Shown piece by piece: positions 10,453 to 23,119 of a stretch of DNA of 64,000 nt (position 1 is the stretch's first letter; every line of letters starts with the position of its first letter). The stretch lies in assembly GCA_001792895.1 (NCBI GenBank), contig MARA01000004.1:2356001-2420000 (forward strand). The letters run 5' to 3'. The notes under the pieces are model-generated. The model ran no database searches, was not told where the DNA came from, and was given only the letters and a program-made list of their open reading frames with translations. The DNA comes from Lentinus brumalis (lineage: Eukaryota > Basidiomycota > Agaricomycetes > Polyporales > Polyporaceae). Both the position numbers and the translations under genes were made by a program.

Positions 10453-11842
10453 TCAGAGGATCCTCCGGGCGACGAGGGCGAACATGAGCACAAGCAGGAC
10501 GCAGATGGCCGTGTCCAGGAGGATGGGCGGACGACGCGACGTCGCACGCACAGCCGCGACGAGGGCCGGCTGTGGCGTGCCGTCCCTCGTCGCGGGCTGC
10601 GTAGCCGGCTGGGACTGGTCGGGCGTGCGCGGCGGCGTGAAGGACTGGGAGACGAGAGACGCGTGCGTGTGTGGCCGGGTCGGCTTGGGCGCGATGAGCG
10701 GGATAGCGCGGCGGATAGTGATAGCTTCTTGGACAGGCTGAGGCTGAGGGACGGGCTCGGGGGGCTGCGGTGCTAGTGCCAAGGGGGTATCTGACGGCGT
10801 GGGATCCGTCGCAAGTGGCGCGGGTGAAGAGGTTGCTGTCGAGTTATCTGTTGAAGAGTTTTCACTTGAGGACGATGATGAGGCGCTGCCGTCGGAAGCA
10901 GGTGGGTCGGGCAGGTGTTCCCGGTTGGCCGTGTTGCAGCGTGGGCACACCCATTCGCGAGATCTGCAAAGGGCAAACATAGGATGGTAAACAACCTCAG
11001 CTATGATGGCGTGCCCCGAATGGGGATAGCGAGGAAAGAGACATACAGAGCTGCGAGACGCTTGCGCTCTGCTGTGGGGTATTCGAGCGCGCCGACGCCC
11101 ACAGCGGCCGTGCCCTTGAGAGGGAAGAAGCCTTGCAGACCGATGATTGCTGGGTGATAAGAACAGTGTAAGGAGATATGACACCGAGGAAGGGCCGAAG
11201 TCGGGACTGACCGGTGCGCACACCCCATGCAGGTTGCCAGAGCTCTTCGTGATCTGTTCAACGCCGTCGGTCAAGGTCCACACAGGAACTTGGAGGAGGA
11301 ATTACACACAGTTGGTGAAGCTGATGCAGATCTAGAGAAGGGGCATGAGGGTTGTTACATCGAGAGCACAAACCCTTCGGACGAACCTTGGTATTGAGCT
11401 CAAACCTCCCGTTCGGGGTGAGCATCATGATCGCGGGCGGGCGGAAGGGGTACTCGGAGGGCAGCAGTATGCGGAAGTGGTACAGTCCCCCTCGAACTCC
11501 GTGCCCGGAGGACCGCGGATGGTGCAGTGCCATTCCTGCGCGATGTCAGTCGGCTAGCGACAGCACGCCCCGATATGTGGTACTCACGAAGATATCGTCC
11601 TGCACGCACCGGCCGGAGTGTCAGGACTTGACGCTGCAGGATCCACATAAGCACGACTCACCTCGAGAGGGCCCGCAGCATAGTCCGTACATGGGTCGTT
11701 GGCAAGCTCCCGGGCCTCCTGCATGATGCGCTTGACGGCTGCGCACATGTATCAGCACGAGCATGGGCTCCTCCTCGCCGCCACCGCCCATACGCGGACA
11801 CGCACCGGAGTTGTTCTTGTTGAGACCTGTGCGGGCGGCCAT
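10453..11842 (-). CDS. UBC6: ER-anchored E2 ubiquitin-conjugating enzyme UBC6 (about 317 aa, 8 exons, one frame break)
   Basis: Tail-anchored E2 of ER-associated degradation (UBC6/UBE2J family). Minus-strand exons: 11842-11806, 11738-11662, 11599-11588, 11535-11387, 11331-11310, 11253-11212, 11149-11047, 10963-10453. The UBC fold runs from AVKRIMQEARELANDP through LYHFRILLPSEYPFRPPAIMMLTPNGRFELNTK to LWQPAWGVRTAIIGLQGFFP. The catalytic Cys is ~C94 in TKICISF, encoded by a 22-nt exon; DDIF is a 12-nt exon. A long Ser/Pro-rich linker follows, then the C-terminal hydrophobic anchor AICVLLVLMFALVARRIL facing the ER membrane. Exon 4 loses frame at a C5 run (11487-11491, G5 in the sense strand); one extra base restores GTEFEGGLYHF. 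Start ATG gives MAARTGLNKNNS. It is divergent from MRP10 with a 363-bp gap. Confidence 0.88.
11487..11491 (-). other. Probable one-base undercall in UBC6
   Basis: In exon 4 the frame reads EFEG then leaves the family. One more base in this run gives EFEGGLYHFRILLPSEY. Confidence 0.7.
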
Positions 11843-12205
11843 GGCGTCGTGTACGGAGACGAGCAGCTCGTGTGACAGGGTCGAGAGCGGACGGGTGGCG
11901 GAGGATGGCGGATGGAGACTGAGTGCAGAGAGACCGTTTCCTGGTGATTTCCCCCGCACTGCACAGGAGGCGCCCAATGTACGTGGACACACGTGGCCAC
12001 TCGGCCCGTCCCGGAATTGGACGGTCTGCTTTTCTGGAGACCACCAACTGCTTCAAGCTTGCTTTGATTCGCTTGAAGGTGCGCCAGCTGGCTTTGTCGT
12101 CTTCGTCTCGACTCTGTGCTCAGTGCTCAACACTTGCGCTTTTATCGATTGCTTGGTGTGCTTGGCTGCGGGACGCGGAACGTAGCTTGTCGGTGAGGCG
12201 GGAAG
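11843..12205. other. Divergent promoter gap UBC6 / MRP10
   Basis: 363 bp between the two start codons, with no supported gene. Both neighbours are housekeeping genes; no clear TATA box was seen. Confidence 0.5.
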
Positions 12206-12566
12206 ATGCATATCGAAAAGCTGAAAGTTCGGCCGCGCCAAGGTGTGTTTCTCTTCTTTCCATCCCTGCCGTACCCTATTTACGGACGTCTCTGTGCAGC
12301 GACCGCCGTCCGGCCATGCACCACGCAGTTTGCGTCCATGCTCGCGTGCTGGTCTGCGACGGGTGACGTGATGTCCACGAGTGCATGCGCAGACTCCGCA
12401 AAGCAGCTCCTTACATGCATGCGCACTGCCGTGAGTACCACTTACCCGCCGCCGCTTGGATGCGACAAGATGTGTTGACGAAACGTGCTTGTAGCCGGCT
12501 CCGACGAGGAAGCACAAGCCGACCATCAACTACCACCTTGCTCGTCTTGGGAAGACCCTCAACTAG
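12206..12566 (+). CDS. MRP10: Mitochondrial small-subunit ribosomal protein Mrp10 (mS37), twin CX9C (79 aa)
   Basis: Exons: 12206-12242, 12300-12430, 12495-12566. The 57-nt first intron keeps frame. The protein begins MHIEKLKVRPRQ and has two exact CX9C motifs, PC-TTQFASMLA-C and C-ADSAKQLLT-C, forming the CHCH helix pair oxidised through the Mia40 pathway in yeast. It ends TRKHKPTINYHLARLGKTLN, close to the yeast Mrp10 C-terminus (INYHAARL). It is a structural protein of the mitochondrial small ribosomal subunit. Start and stop are unambiguous. Its short exons make it easy to overlook, and a longer minus-strand frame overlapping it (12053-12529) is a shadow. Confidence 0.9.
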
Positions 12567-13857
<1,291 letters not shown>

Positions 13858-15848
13858 GTTGTGCTGGTAGGGCGGGGTTGGCGAAGGCTGGCGGGGAAAG
13901 TGGCAAGGTGGTGGTAGGCGTAAGAGGGCGAGAGGCAGACAGGCAGCGGACGACAAGGAGCTCAAGTAGTCAGGAAACGCATACGCCGCCTGCTTCAATG
14001 CGGGCGCGGCCCGTGACTCGGCAAACACGCGACAACAACGCGCAACCTCGCCCGTTTCGGTTGCCTCTCTGCGCTCCCGCCACCAGACGCCCTCGATGCG
14101 TTACTAACTTGCTTGCTTGACTCAGAGTCCGACGCGTGCTGCGTAAGTCGCGGTGCAACACCGATGAGGTGTGGTCTGGTGTGATGGCAGCTCCTTGCCG
14201 GCGTCTATCCCAACCTTCTCTCGTCGCCGAATACTTAGGTGTATCAGCCTTCTGATTCTCCCTAAACGAGACTTCTCTTGAAGTTTTCCTGCCTCGGAAA
14301 CATACAGCTTATGACTCTAGCTTTTATCTCTCTTTGGACGGCACCCTTGCGGGCAACATGGCTCTCAGGTAAGCCAGACTCCTCGTAGGGTCGCATTCAG
14401 CACTACATCGATGGATGGAGGACTCGTCCTGGTATATATATATATGCAGTTTCCCGGGTCGCAGAGTGCAGACGACACGGGCCAGGCGGAGGTAACGTGT
14501 ACCACGCATGCCCGTCCACTCTCCATGTTGACAAAGTAGTCGCAGATCAGTCGACGGCATAGCCAACTCTTCCTTGACCTGCCGCCGACGCCGATGGACA
14601 TGCACGTCGGACACCCTCAGAGTCGCTTCTGTGAGCGATTTCACCTCCTCGCCGCCGCCTCCTGCCGCCGCGCGGCCCGACGTTTTGATCGTTGCCAATG
14701 CTATGGCCCGACGCTTTCTCGCCAATGCATACGCTGTGCTGGCTCGCGCCACCCTGTATCTGTTTCACCCATGAAGTTGAGCATCCTCGGGCTCGGCCAC
14801 CTCCTCCGTAGTATGTACGACTACTGCACACTGTGCTCGATGGTGGCCACGGCGTTTGATGCTGGCCAGCGACCGCCAGATGGTGATCCAAAGTGGGTGG
14901 CGGGAGGGCGACAATGCGGTTGGGCCCCGTACATGCAATGTATCACTGTACAGGTAATGGCGCGGTGAGCATTGCAACTCCTCCCGCGCCAGCGGACTGT
15001 CTGACCTTCTCTACCGGGCACTTCCAGATCCACAATGAAGGCCACTCCAGGCTCCTACCTTCCACCTGCATTGTTACGGACAGCGTACTCTAATCACACG
15101 CCACTGCCTCTTTGTTATAAACAACGCTGCTCACACCTCCACCGCACACTGCAGGACACGCACACCGACCGCAGGCTGCATTAATGGAGGTCCGTACCAA
15201 GGCTCCGGAATCATAAGTATTCACGTGGTGGCCTTCCAAAGCTGTGTATGGCCCTCGCCAGTGGCGGTGCAGGTCAAAGCTAAAGCCCTCGGGCAAGCGG
15301 AATGAGCGACGCGCGAGGGTCCTCGTCACCAAGCAGTTTTCGCCGTGTCCTTTGTCCGCTGGACCCCCGGACAAATCTCCAGCCGCTCGGACGATCCTGC
15401 TTTCGCGGGAAGGGCACGTCTTCACGTACCCACTGGCATGCTGGTCGCAAAGACGTTGCGGACCACAGTCTGGGCGCCACCAAACCCCTGTTCAAAAACA
15501 TTTGACCACTCAAATGAGGGCGGCCGCCACCCACGCAGTTTTCGAGCTCCGTATTGTTCATTCTCCACCAGCCAAAGCTTTGACCTCGGCGCATCACCGG
15601 CCCAAGCTCAATCGCCCGCTTTAAGTACCAAAGGCTTTACCCGAGTCGCTAAGACCCCGGCTGCTTTGTCCTGCCTCAAGAAGCCGTTATATACTGCGAC
15701 TGCTCCCTGGATGGGGCCCGCCAAACCCTGAAGGACCACCCTCCCTCTCCTTGCTCCCTGCTGCATCTGTTGAAGGCGCAGAGCGCTGCAGTCTCCAAGT
15801 TCGACCCCATACGCTCTGCCGCTCCAACTTCAACTCTGTGAAGCAAGG
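13858..15848. other. Two-kilobase intergenic region upstream of ATG8 and the four-span gene
   Basis: Longest gap in the left part. It contains a short (TA)n run near 14434-14444 and several GC-driven frames on both strands, none with family features or a convincing exon chain. It should hold divergent promoters for ATG8 (minus) and the gene starting at 15849 (plus). Confidence 0.5.
15685..15694 (+). promoter_or_regulatory. Possible TATA element
   Basis: CGTTATATAC about 160 bp upstream of the ATG at 15849. Position and sequence are only suggestive. Confidence 0.3.
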
Positions 15849-16887
15849 ATGTCTTCGTTACAGTTCGCACTCAAGTTCTCCCTCAGTGAGTTGATGTTTC
15901 TGAGGTTTCGACCGTTCAACTTGCTCACGCTCTTCGCTAGCTGTCTTTGTTCTCGGTTTGCACTTGGGTCTGGCCCTTCTTTTCCTTCTTGCATTCATCG
16001 TTCGTTCAGGGCGAAGTGAGTGCACAAATCTTCAGCTGCATATCGTGAAGTCCTGACACCTGCATTCCATAGGCACCGAAGGCATCGCTATTGGCGTAGA
16101 GGCCATCCTTATCGTCATGACTTCCATTCGGTACGTCGTGTGGTTATCACCAGTCTACAGAGATGCTAACCTCACGCTCTAGTCTCTGGTACTACTTCAC
16201 CCGCTATCAAATGGGGACGAACAGGCAGCGTATGCGGCGCGAGTCCGTTGATGAACGCGTCTTCCTCATGGCCCTCTGGATGCTCAGTCTCGGTGGGTCC
16301 TGTCTGCAAGCTCCAGCCACATCACACAACCACTAACCCACTTTCAACAGCCAACGCGGTGTGGATCACGGTCCACGCTCTCAACCTCCCAGAAGGCTTC
16401 GCAGGACTTCCCCACCCCGACGTCGCAGCCATCGCCTCGATCACGCTCATCTGGCTCGCGTGGACCGTCTGTGAGTACGCAGCAGTTCCCACCCATAACC
16501 ACTCTTCACCGAGCTTACTCCCAACCCTTCCTCGCAGCGGTTCACCTGCTCTGGATTCTCGTGCAAGAGGAGAATGCATGGCTTGACGCCGAGGCCGACG
16601 TGCTCGTGCAGTGGCCCTCCAGGGCGGCGGCCGCGTACACGCCGCCACCCGGACGGCGTTTCCCGAGCGACAAGCGCATCTCGGCGAAGATCATCGCTGT
16701 GCAGCATGGGTCACCCCCGGAGCTGTGGGCGAAGAAGAACGTGGAGAAGCCGCGCGCTGAGGCGACGGTCACAAGTCCTCAGCCTGTCAAGCCGGCGTAT
16801 GACCCAAGGGTGCGCCAGATCCGTGAGCCGCCCCCGGTGATGACGTCGCGATACCAGTGGTACATCACCCCTGGGGAGGCTATGTAG
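15849..16887 (+). CDS. Four-span membrane protein of unknown function (249 aa)
   Basis: Exons: 15849-15885, 15941-16015, 16073-16130, 16183-16292, 16351-16470, 16538-16887. All six join in frame with GT-AG introns. Four hydrophobic spans are evident: FVLGLHLGLALLFLLAFIV, IAIGVEAILIVMTSI, VFLMALWMLSLANAVWITV and AIASITLIWLAWTVSVHLLW. The linker between spans 2 and 3 is basic (TNRQRMRRE). The C-terminal ~100 residues are soluble, Pro-rich and end ITPGEAM. I do not recognise a named family; it resembles small fungal membrane proteins without known role. The start is the first ATG in a region with a possible TATA element upstream. It is convergent with RAD57. Confidence 0.75.
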
Positions 16888-17214
16888 GCTGTGCATCCTG
16901 GTCTTTGGCGTGTCCTTCAGTGCTGTTCTGCTCTTCGTTTGTACTCATCTCCTCTACCACACCGGTCTACGGTCTGGCTGGTTATTTAGCTCTCTATCGT
17001 GAGCATCCACGCTCCTTGTTTGTATTCATCTAGAGTCTTTTCCCCACGTGTAGCATAACCACCCTGCATATCGCAGCATTATCTATTGTACAACAGCAAG
17101 AGGGCGAGAACTTCGGAAGCAGCCATGCATGATAACTGTGCACCATAGCAAGAAAAGGTCTGTGAAAGCGAACAAGAAAGCAAAAAAGACAGATGTATGC
17201 GCCCGGCCCAAGCC

Positions 17215-18942
17215 CTAGTCAAGGTCGGAGTCAAAGTGGTTCCACAGCTCCGAGTCTGAGCTATGGCCCGGGTGATCCTCCGTGAGAGGCGGGCCCTCCT
17301 CCGCAGCGGCCTCCTCAGAGCCCGGACCGAGCGCGTCATCCGGCAATGTGTCCAAGAGTTTTCCCTGATCCTGGGTCAACTCCCACAGCATCTCGTCCTC
17401 CTGGTCTTCCGTACTTGTCGTCGTTGGTCCAGTTTGCGGAGGAGAGGCAGACCGAGGTGATGTTGGGGCCGTGACGTAGGAAAGGGACTGCTGGTACCAT
17501 GGCGAAGGGCGACTGCTGACGGAGGTGCCAGCGCCGCGGTACCTCATATCAGGCGTGCTGGCTGGAGTTTGTGTAACTGTAACGGGCTGTGTGCTGCTGC
17601 TGCCTGGCGAGCTGGTTGGAGGAGGCGTCGGAGAGGCGTAGAGGTAAGTAGAAGGAGGCGGCTCCTCCGGAGCGAACGCGACCACGCCTTGCTCGACTAC
17701 GACGTAGTCGCACGAGGCAGGCGGGGCCACACACGAAAAAATGACCGTGAAACGACGGTATGGGATCCGCTCATCCCCCGCTGACTGGGTCAACGAGGAC
17801 CCCGCAGCATCTACCCTCCGTCGCTTACTCGCACGCTCGTCGCCGCACTGTTGTACGCCAGGGTCAACCTCTGAGCGAGGGCGAGTGCGAATCGTGCGGC
17901 TCATCATAATTCGGACGTTGAGCTGGTTGGGCCAGACGTGCCCAAGTATGGCTTCATGGGCATCCTCGCCGGGAAGGGAGAGCGCACGTGCGAACCACCG
18001 CGCCTGGTCCGAGTAACGTAGCTCGCCCGGACTCCTGTCGTCTCCGTCGATGCGCGGGCGCGTTTCACGTGTCGAGCTCAGGATGACGACCGCAATGCGA
18101 TGCTTCGTCGCGAGTTGAAGCAACAGCCGGGCGCATTTGCGGAGATGTCTCGCTCGCAGTGTTAGGTCCTCATAATTTGGATTTTCATTCGAGTCGAAGA
18201 GTATCGAAAAGATGTCGATGATGATGAGCTTGATGGGCTTCAGACTTTGCGCCGTCCGGTCCTCGATCAGCTTGGGAACCACCTCAGTTACGACGCGTTC
18301 GAGCGCTGCGAAGTTCATGACGCGGTTGGTCTTGACGTTTGATAAACCGCAATGCTCCGGAGTCAGGAGCGGGTGAGAGTCGATCATCTGCTCCAGTCGG
18401 CCTGTCTGGAGTTCCTCCCGAGTCGTAATGTAGCAAGATGCGCCAGACAAACCTCCCAGCCTTGGGGGAAGCTGGACTGTGAGTGAGAGCTGGAGCGCTA
18501 GCTGCGTCTTCCCGGCGTTACTGCGAACATGATGGTTAGAATCGCCGGCAATCTGCCCACATGTTCGATGACACACTTCTCTCCGGAGATTTCCCATATC
18601 AACCCCGTCCGTATCCCTCCGCCAAGTGCCTTGTCCATGTGAGACTCGCCCGTCGTAAACTTCTCCTCCCCAACATCGGCCACGTCTCGCAAGGGAGTAG
18701 GCGGTTGGTAGAGCTCCTTGCATACCATGTTGACGATGGCCTCCATCTCCCTAGCGGGTATCCTGCATTTCTTCGCTAGGTCGACAGGCTTCTTTAGCAG
18801 TAGATCGGAGACCGTCTGGAGCTTGGCTGGGTGCACGATCAGGGTCCGACGTTGATACAGGCGACGCGCACGCACCTTTGCCCAGCATCGTTGCTTGGTC
18901 GATAGTGAGGCAAGAAAGCTTGGACAGATAGCGACTCTCCAT
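17215..18942 (-). CDS. RAD57: Rad57-like RAD51 paralogue (540 aa)
   Basis: RecA-fold recombination mediator that helps Rad51 filaments form in homologous repair. Minus-strand exons: 18942-18876, 18826-18577, 18520-17215. The N-terminal helical domain (LSKLSCLTIDQATMLGKAKLQTV, ARKCRIP-like KKCRIPAREMEA) precedes FTTGESHMDKALGGGIRTGLIWEISG. The Walker A is GENNAGKTQ at ~104-112 and the Walker B is KLIIIDIFSILFD. SSTRETRPR, RYSDQARWFARAL and NQLNVRIMMSRT follow. The ~150-residue C-terminal extension is Pro/Ser/acidic and longer than yeast Rad57 (460 aa). The ATG at 18942 is used; a frame extension upstream begins with a non-ATG codon. XRCC3-type nomenclature is an alternative. Confidence 0.82.
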
Positions 18943-19239
18943 CTCCAACGCCTCCGTCTCTCCTTGGTGGTTACAAAGTGGAAAACAAAGAGCGAAGACT
19001 CAGCGACGCGTCCAACAGTGATCCAGTCAAGACGCGATCGGCGTTGATCGCGTACAACGGCCTACCCGAGACCAGCACGTGATCGTGACGGCGACCGAGC
19101 GCTCCCGAGTCCCGACTTCCCGAGTCCTCTACGGGTACCCTGCCTGACAAGCAGACGACTAAGTTACGGGGATCCATGCATACAAACTGGTATATACAAT
19201 GTTACATCCAAGACAGCCAATATCCCAAGAGTAACAAAG

Positions 19240-22200
19240 CTACTGACGCCTGCCGATTGACTGCGAGGACTCTGTGCGACCCAGCAGCCCGCCGACAACA
19301 TTCGTCACCGTTTCTGTGATCTGCCGCTGATGCGTTTGTGTGTGTTTGACGTAGAACAAGCGGACTGCAGTGTTGTTCCAGATACCCAGCGGTGTCATCC
19401 CGCGGACGTATATCTCGCCCCATATCAGAGAAGTCAGCCAGACTATCGAGGCGTCTGACCACTGCATATGAGAGAGTAGATAGTCAGTCGCATTTCATGA
19501 TCGTCTGCAAGACGTCTGCAACTCACTTGGAACTTCCTTGGCGAAAGTGGTGGCGCCTTAGGCAGGACGTGATCGAGGTTGGCGCTTCGCACCAGATCGA
19601 TAATCGCACTGTTCGCTGTCGTCGCGTTCAACGATGCTTGCAGGTTCTGCACCTTCGGCAACAGCTCCGAGATGACCAGCATGGGGATGTCCAAAGGGAG
19701 TCTGCAAGGCTCGTTCAGGTCACCGCAGTCACTCACGATCATGCAAGCACTCACCCTTGATGCCACGACGACACCCATTCCTGCGTAGGGACGAACCCGT
19801 TCCGCCCCACACCAGCAGCAGCCAGGAGCTCCAAGCTACCTGTCATATCGCCTGATAGCGATCTTCCAGCTGCCCTCATCTTGCCCCGCGCCTTCTCAGA
19901 GGGAACACTTGACCCGGCTGGAACGGCAGGGAAGCCAGGACTGTCCGCCGCAGTGGGCGACATCAACGGCCTCGTTGGTGACTCCTCGTCCACCGGTCGT
20001 ACATGTGCTCCCTCGGGCAAGGTGTCCGTCGACGCGGCACTACGCGGCAAGTCCAAGGACTCGTTCCGCAGCAGCCGCGCCTTCTCACTTGCGGGATCGC
20101 CCTCCTCTTCGTCTGGGGCGCGGCTCTTGCCTTTGTCAATAGAGCCTTTGCCCTGCTTCGCCCGCTCCTCCTTCGCTTGCTGGACACGCCTAATTTCCCG
20201 GAGACCACGAGCGAGGGTAAACGTACCAAGGTCCTCAAACTGCTTGTGTGCACGGATGATGCCGTAGACCAAATTGGGGTTCTCGGAGAGATTGTGCAGG
20301 AGGACGCCGTTGAATGCTTCGAGCATGAAGAAGAGAAGCCGCGGGTGGCCCTCATCAGACAAGAGGAATGACGGGTTGGAGAAGGCTGTGAACAGCTGCA
20401 GCAATCGTGCGGAGGAGGTTACGCTCAAGTTCTTGAAGTAGGGAGCGGAGTTGGAAAGGGCTATGATGAGAGCGGGATACAGGGAGTTCAGGCTGCCTGA
20501 TGTCGTCGCGACCATGGAATAGATAGACTGCGGAGCAGTCAGTCCACGTCTGCAGCGGACTGACACATAACACGTACTTGGATCATAAAATCACCCGCGT
20601 TACCCGTAGCTGCAAACTTGGGCGGGATCTGGGCCCTGACAGGCGAGCTCAGCTTCATGCCGAACGCCCGCTCTGCGGAAAGGCTTTGTATCAAGTAAGA
20701 GAGGACTCGGCACATGCCATGTTGCTCTAGAACTCTGTTTAACGAGATTCCCAGGAATGCGTGTGCGTTACTCTCACCAGGCTTGTCCTTGATTTCAAGA
20801 CTGTAGCAAAGTAAATATGCTAGGATATTCGTTGCTTTGTCAGAGTCGAGGAGGTATGCTCGGAATTTCTGCGATGCTCGTAAGTACAAGATGCAAATCG
20901 CGCCGTATAGTCACCCACCTTGTTGAGCTCTACCATCTTCCATAGGAAGACGACTGCAGAAGTGTTATGACAATCCGCGCAAGACACAACAGTGACACTC
21001 ACTCGTTTCGACCATGTACGGCGCTGACTTCTTAGCCCCAGGAAGAAGGCCATTCATGGATGACATGTGATCCTCGAATATACCTACTATTCCGTTCAGG
21101 ATGAAGGCCAAGTCGTTTGGTCGATGCTATGCGCTCGGTAAGGACATGGACAATTTGATCAGCATTTGGCGGTACTTACCAGCTTGGCGATGAAATACCT
21201 GAACGCATTAGTCTTCGAGGTCGGTCCAGAGGCCTCATCACGTGCGCTCCCGCTCTGGAAGTCGAGCAGCACACACAACACCTGGAAACATGTCGACACC
21301 AGCGTCGTACGAGGGTCCTCTCCTTTCATCAGCAGGTGATTGTATGGCAAACGTCCTGCGACGGTGCCCATCACGTTGGCGTTTTCAGGGTGCGCAGCAT
21401 TCATAGCAGCATTCATCAAGGAGCATAGCACGGTAAGAACGTCGCGCCGTGGAAGCTGCTGCACGAAATGCAGTGTGTACAAGGAAGGGGAGGTGAACAA
21501 AGCTGAAGGCGGGACGTAGATTTGGCGCGAGAGAAGGACGAGGAGAAGCCGCAGCACCTCGGTCTTGTTACTCTCGTACTGCTGGCTTGGACCAGGGTCG
21601 GCAGTAGACCCGACGCCTTTCTCCCTGCGAAGTTGTAAGCCTAGCGCTGTTTCACGCGAACGCAACACGTACCAGATGACATAGTTGATTTTGTAGTGGT
21701 CCACCTGTATCTTCGTCGGCAGCGTGAATCCACAGCAAAACATAAGATCAATCAAACAGCTGAAGAGCCGCTCTGCGATAGATGGTTGCGTCTCTTTCGG
21801 TTTGTCCACTGGCTGCCCTTGAGGCGGTGGAGACTTGGGCGCAGGCTTTCGCGATTCGGCACCCTCTTCCTCATCGCTGTCGTCCTCATCCTCTATAACG
21901 AATTGCGGTTCTGCACTCGCCTGCTCTACCGCCGCGCCTCCCGCTCCAGAATTACTACTGCTGCTCCCCTCTTGCACCTCAGCGCGCTTCCACAGGACCT
22001 CCCGCTCGAACTTGCTCGTCTCGCTTTCGATGTCAAAGACCGCAGGAAGCACGCGTTGCAAGACCCGGATGCAGTTCAGTACCTCCTTGGTGGCGTTGCG
22101 TTCCGCGCCTGCGCCCGTACCTGTGCGGTAGAGCGAGGAGGCGAGCGAGGAGACGGAGGAGGACGTGGGTGCAGGAAACGTGTGATCGGAGACGAGATTG

Positions 22201-22700
22201 AAGAGGCGAGAGGTTATTACGCGAATGAGGGTCGCGACGTTCTCGGGGGCCTCGTAGAGTGCGCGACGTACTGTGGGGGAGAGAGGTAGATAGGCGGGAG
22301 AGCGAGGATTGTCAGGATGATTCGTCCCGCAGCGGCCTTGAGTGCCATGCACGTACCGTCGTTGTGTGAGATAAGGGTGAACACGTCCGACGCTGAATCG
22401 AATAGGACAACGTACTGAAGGTGGAGAACGGAGCTTATGTCACAAGGTGAGGACGGGACATTGGATGGCCACGCACCTGGTCCCAGTACGAGTCTCTCTC
22501 AGGGATATTCTATAGTGACGCACGAATACGTATCATTTGCACAATCGTTTGCTTTGCAACGCCCGACTCACTCGTGTTGTAGCGAGCTTTGCTATGCCAC
22601 CAGGCTGACTGCGGAAAGCCAGCTTCGGCTGGTCGCCCAGAAGGTTGAAAGGATCCGGGATCTTCTGGGGCAGTTTCGTGAACATCTTCAAGCCGTCCAT
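19240..22700 (-). CDS. HID1: HID1/Ftp105-family trafficking protein (943 aa, 12 exons)
   Basis: HID1 family (fission yeast Ftp105, animal HID-1), Golgi-associated proteins of vesicle trafficking. Minus-strand exons: 22700-22572, 22509-22477, 22414-22357, 22270-21673, 21624-21180, 21126-21003, 20953-20919, 20868-20778, 20726-20578, 20527-19755, 19701-19527, 19461-19240. Landmarks: MFTKLPQKIPDP, DSYWDQYVVLFDSASDVFTLI, RRALYEAPENVATLIRV, an acidic insertion, LMFCCGFTLPTK, FVQQLPRRDVLTVLCSLMNA, PYMVETIVFLWKMVELNK, DSDKATNILAYLLCYSL, SYLIQSLSAERAFG and the Trp-rich end IVWLTSLIWGEIYV. The intron 20777-20727 (51 nt) has no stop, so an unspliced form would stay in frame; splicing gives the family-like KDKPEQHGMCRVL. 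The LINE insertion starts only about 170 bp upstream of the ATG. Confidence 0.85.
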
Positions 22701-22836
22701 ACCGCAGCTGGCTCTTCCGAGAAAGTGTAGACAGAGACAGGACGGTTGAGAGTGTGTGAAGGCTGTGTACGCAGGTCGCAGAATAGAGTACGGAATACGC
22801 GCTGTACTTGCGCTTGTACGCCGCGGCGGTGGCAGC

Positions 22837-22855
22837 GATCTCAGATCTCAGATCT
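22837..22855. repeat. Short tandem repeat of a 7-mer
   Basis: GATCTCA occurs twice followed by GATCT, just left of the target-site duplication, in the HID1 promoter region. Confidence 0.6.
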
Positions 22856-22870
22856 AGGTACTTCAGTATT
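22856..22870 (+). repeat. Left 15-bp target-site duplication
   Basis: AGGTACTTCAGTATT directly abuts the poly-T tract that marks the LINE 3' end. An identical copy lies at 43376-43390. The last two T are shared with the tail, so the true length is 13-15 bp. Confidence 0.8.
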
Positions 22871-22890
22871 TTTTTTTGTTTTTTTTTTTT
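22871..22890 (-). other. LINE poly(A) tail (poly-T on plus strand)
   Basis: T runs broken by one G immediately inside the left duplication; as minus-strand DNA this is A12-C-A7 to A9. It gives the orientation and 3' end of the LINE. Confidence 0.85.
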
Positions 22891-23119
22891 GGTGGAGCGT
22901 AGTTTTCCTGAAACGCATTAGTCCCCATAAGGGCTTGTCGTGCAGTTCATGGATGACAAATCATCCGGAAACGCTGAGCGGCTCGTCCGAGGCCAAAGGC
23001 CTTGGGCGTGTCACTATAAATAAGGGTAGTCCACCGCGAGGAAATGCAGTTTACGCACGTAGTGTGGGGCTCGAAACGCAGACAGTGAGGAGGAGTGTTG
23101 CGCAGGCCAGCACTCCTCC

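Noticed and set aside
12053..12529. Minus-strand 158-codon frame
   Set aside because: Shadow of MRP10, whose plus-strand exons match a known family over their full length.
20727..20777. Reading HID1 straight through this stretch
   Set aside because: The spliced reading restores the KDKP-EQHG join seen in the family; donor and acceptor are good, though only RNA can settle it.
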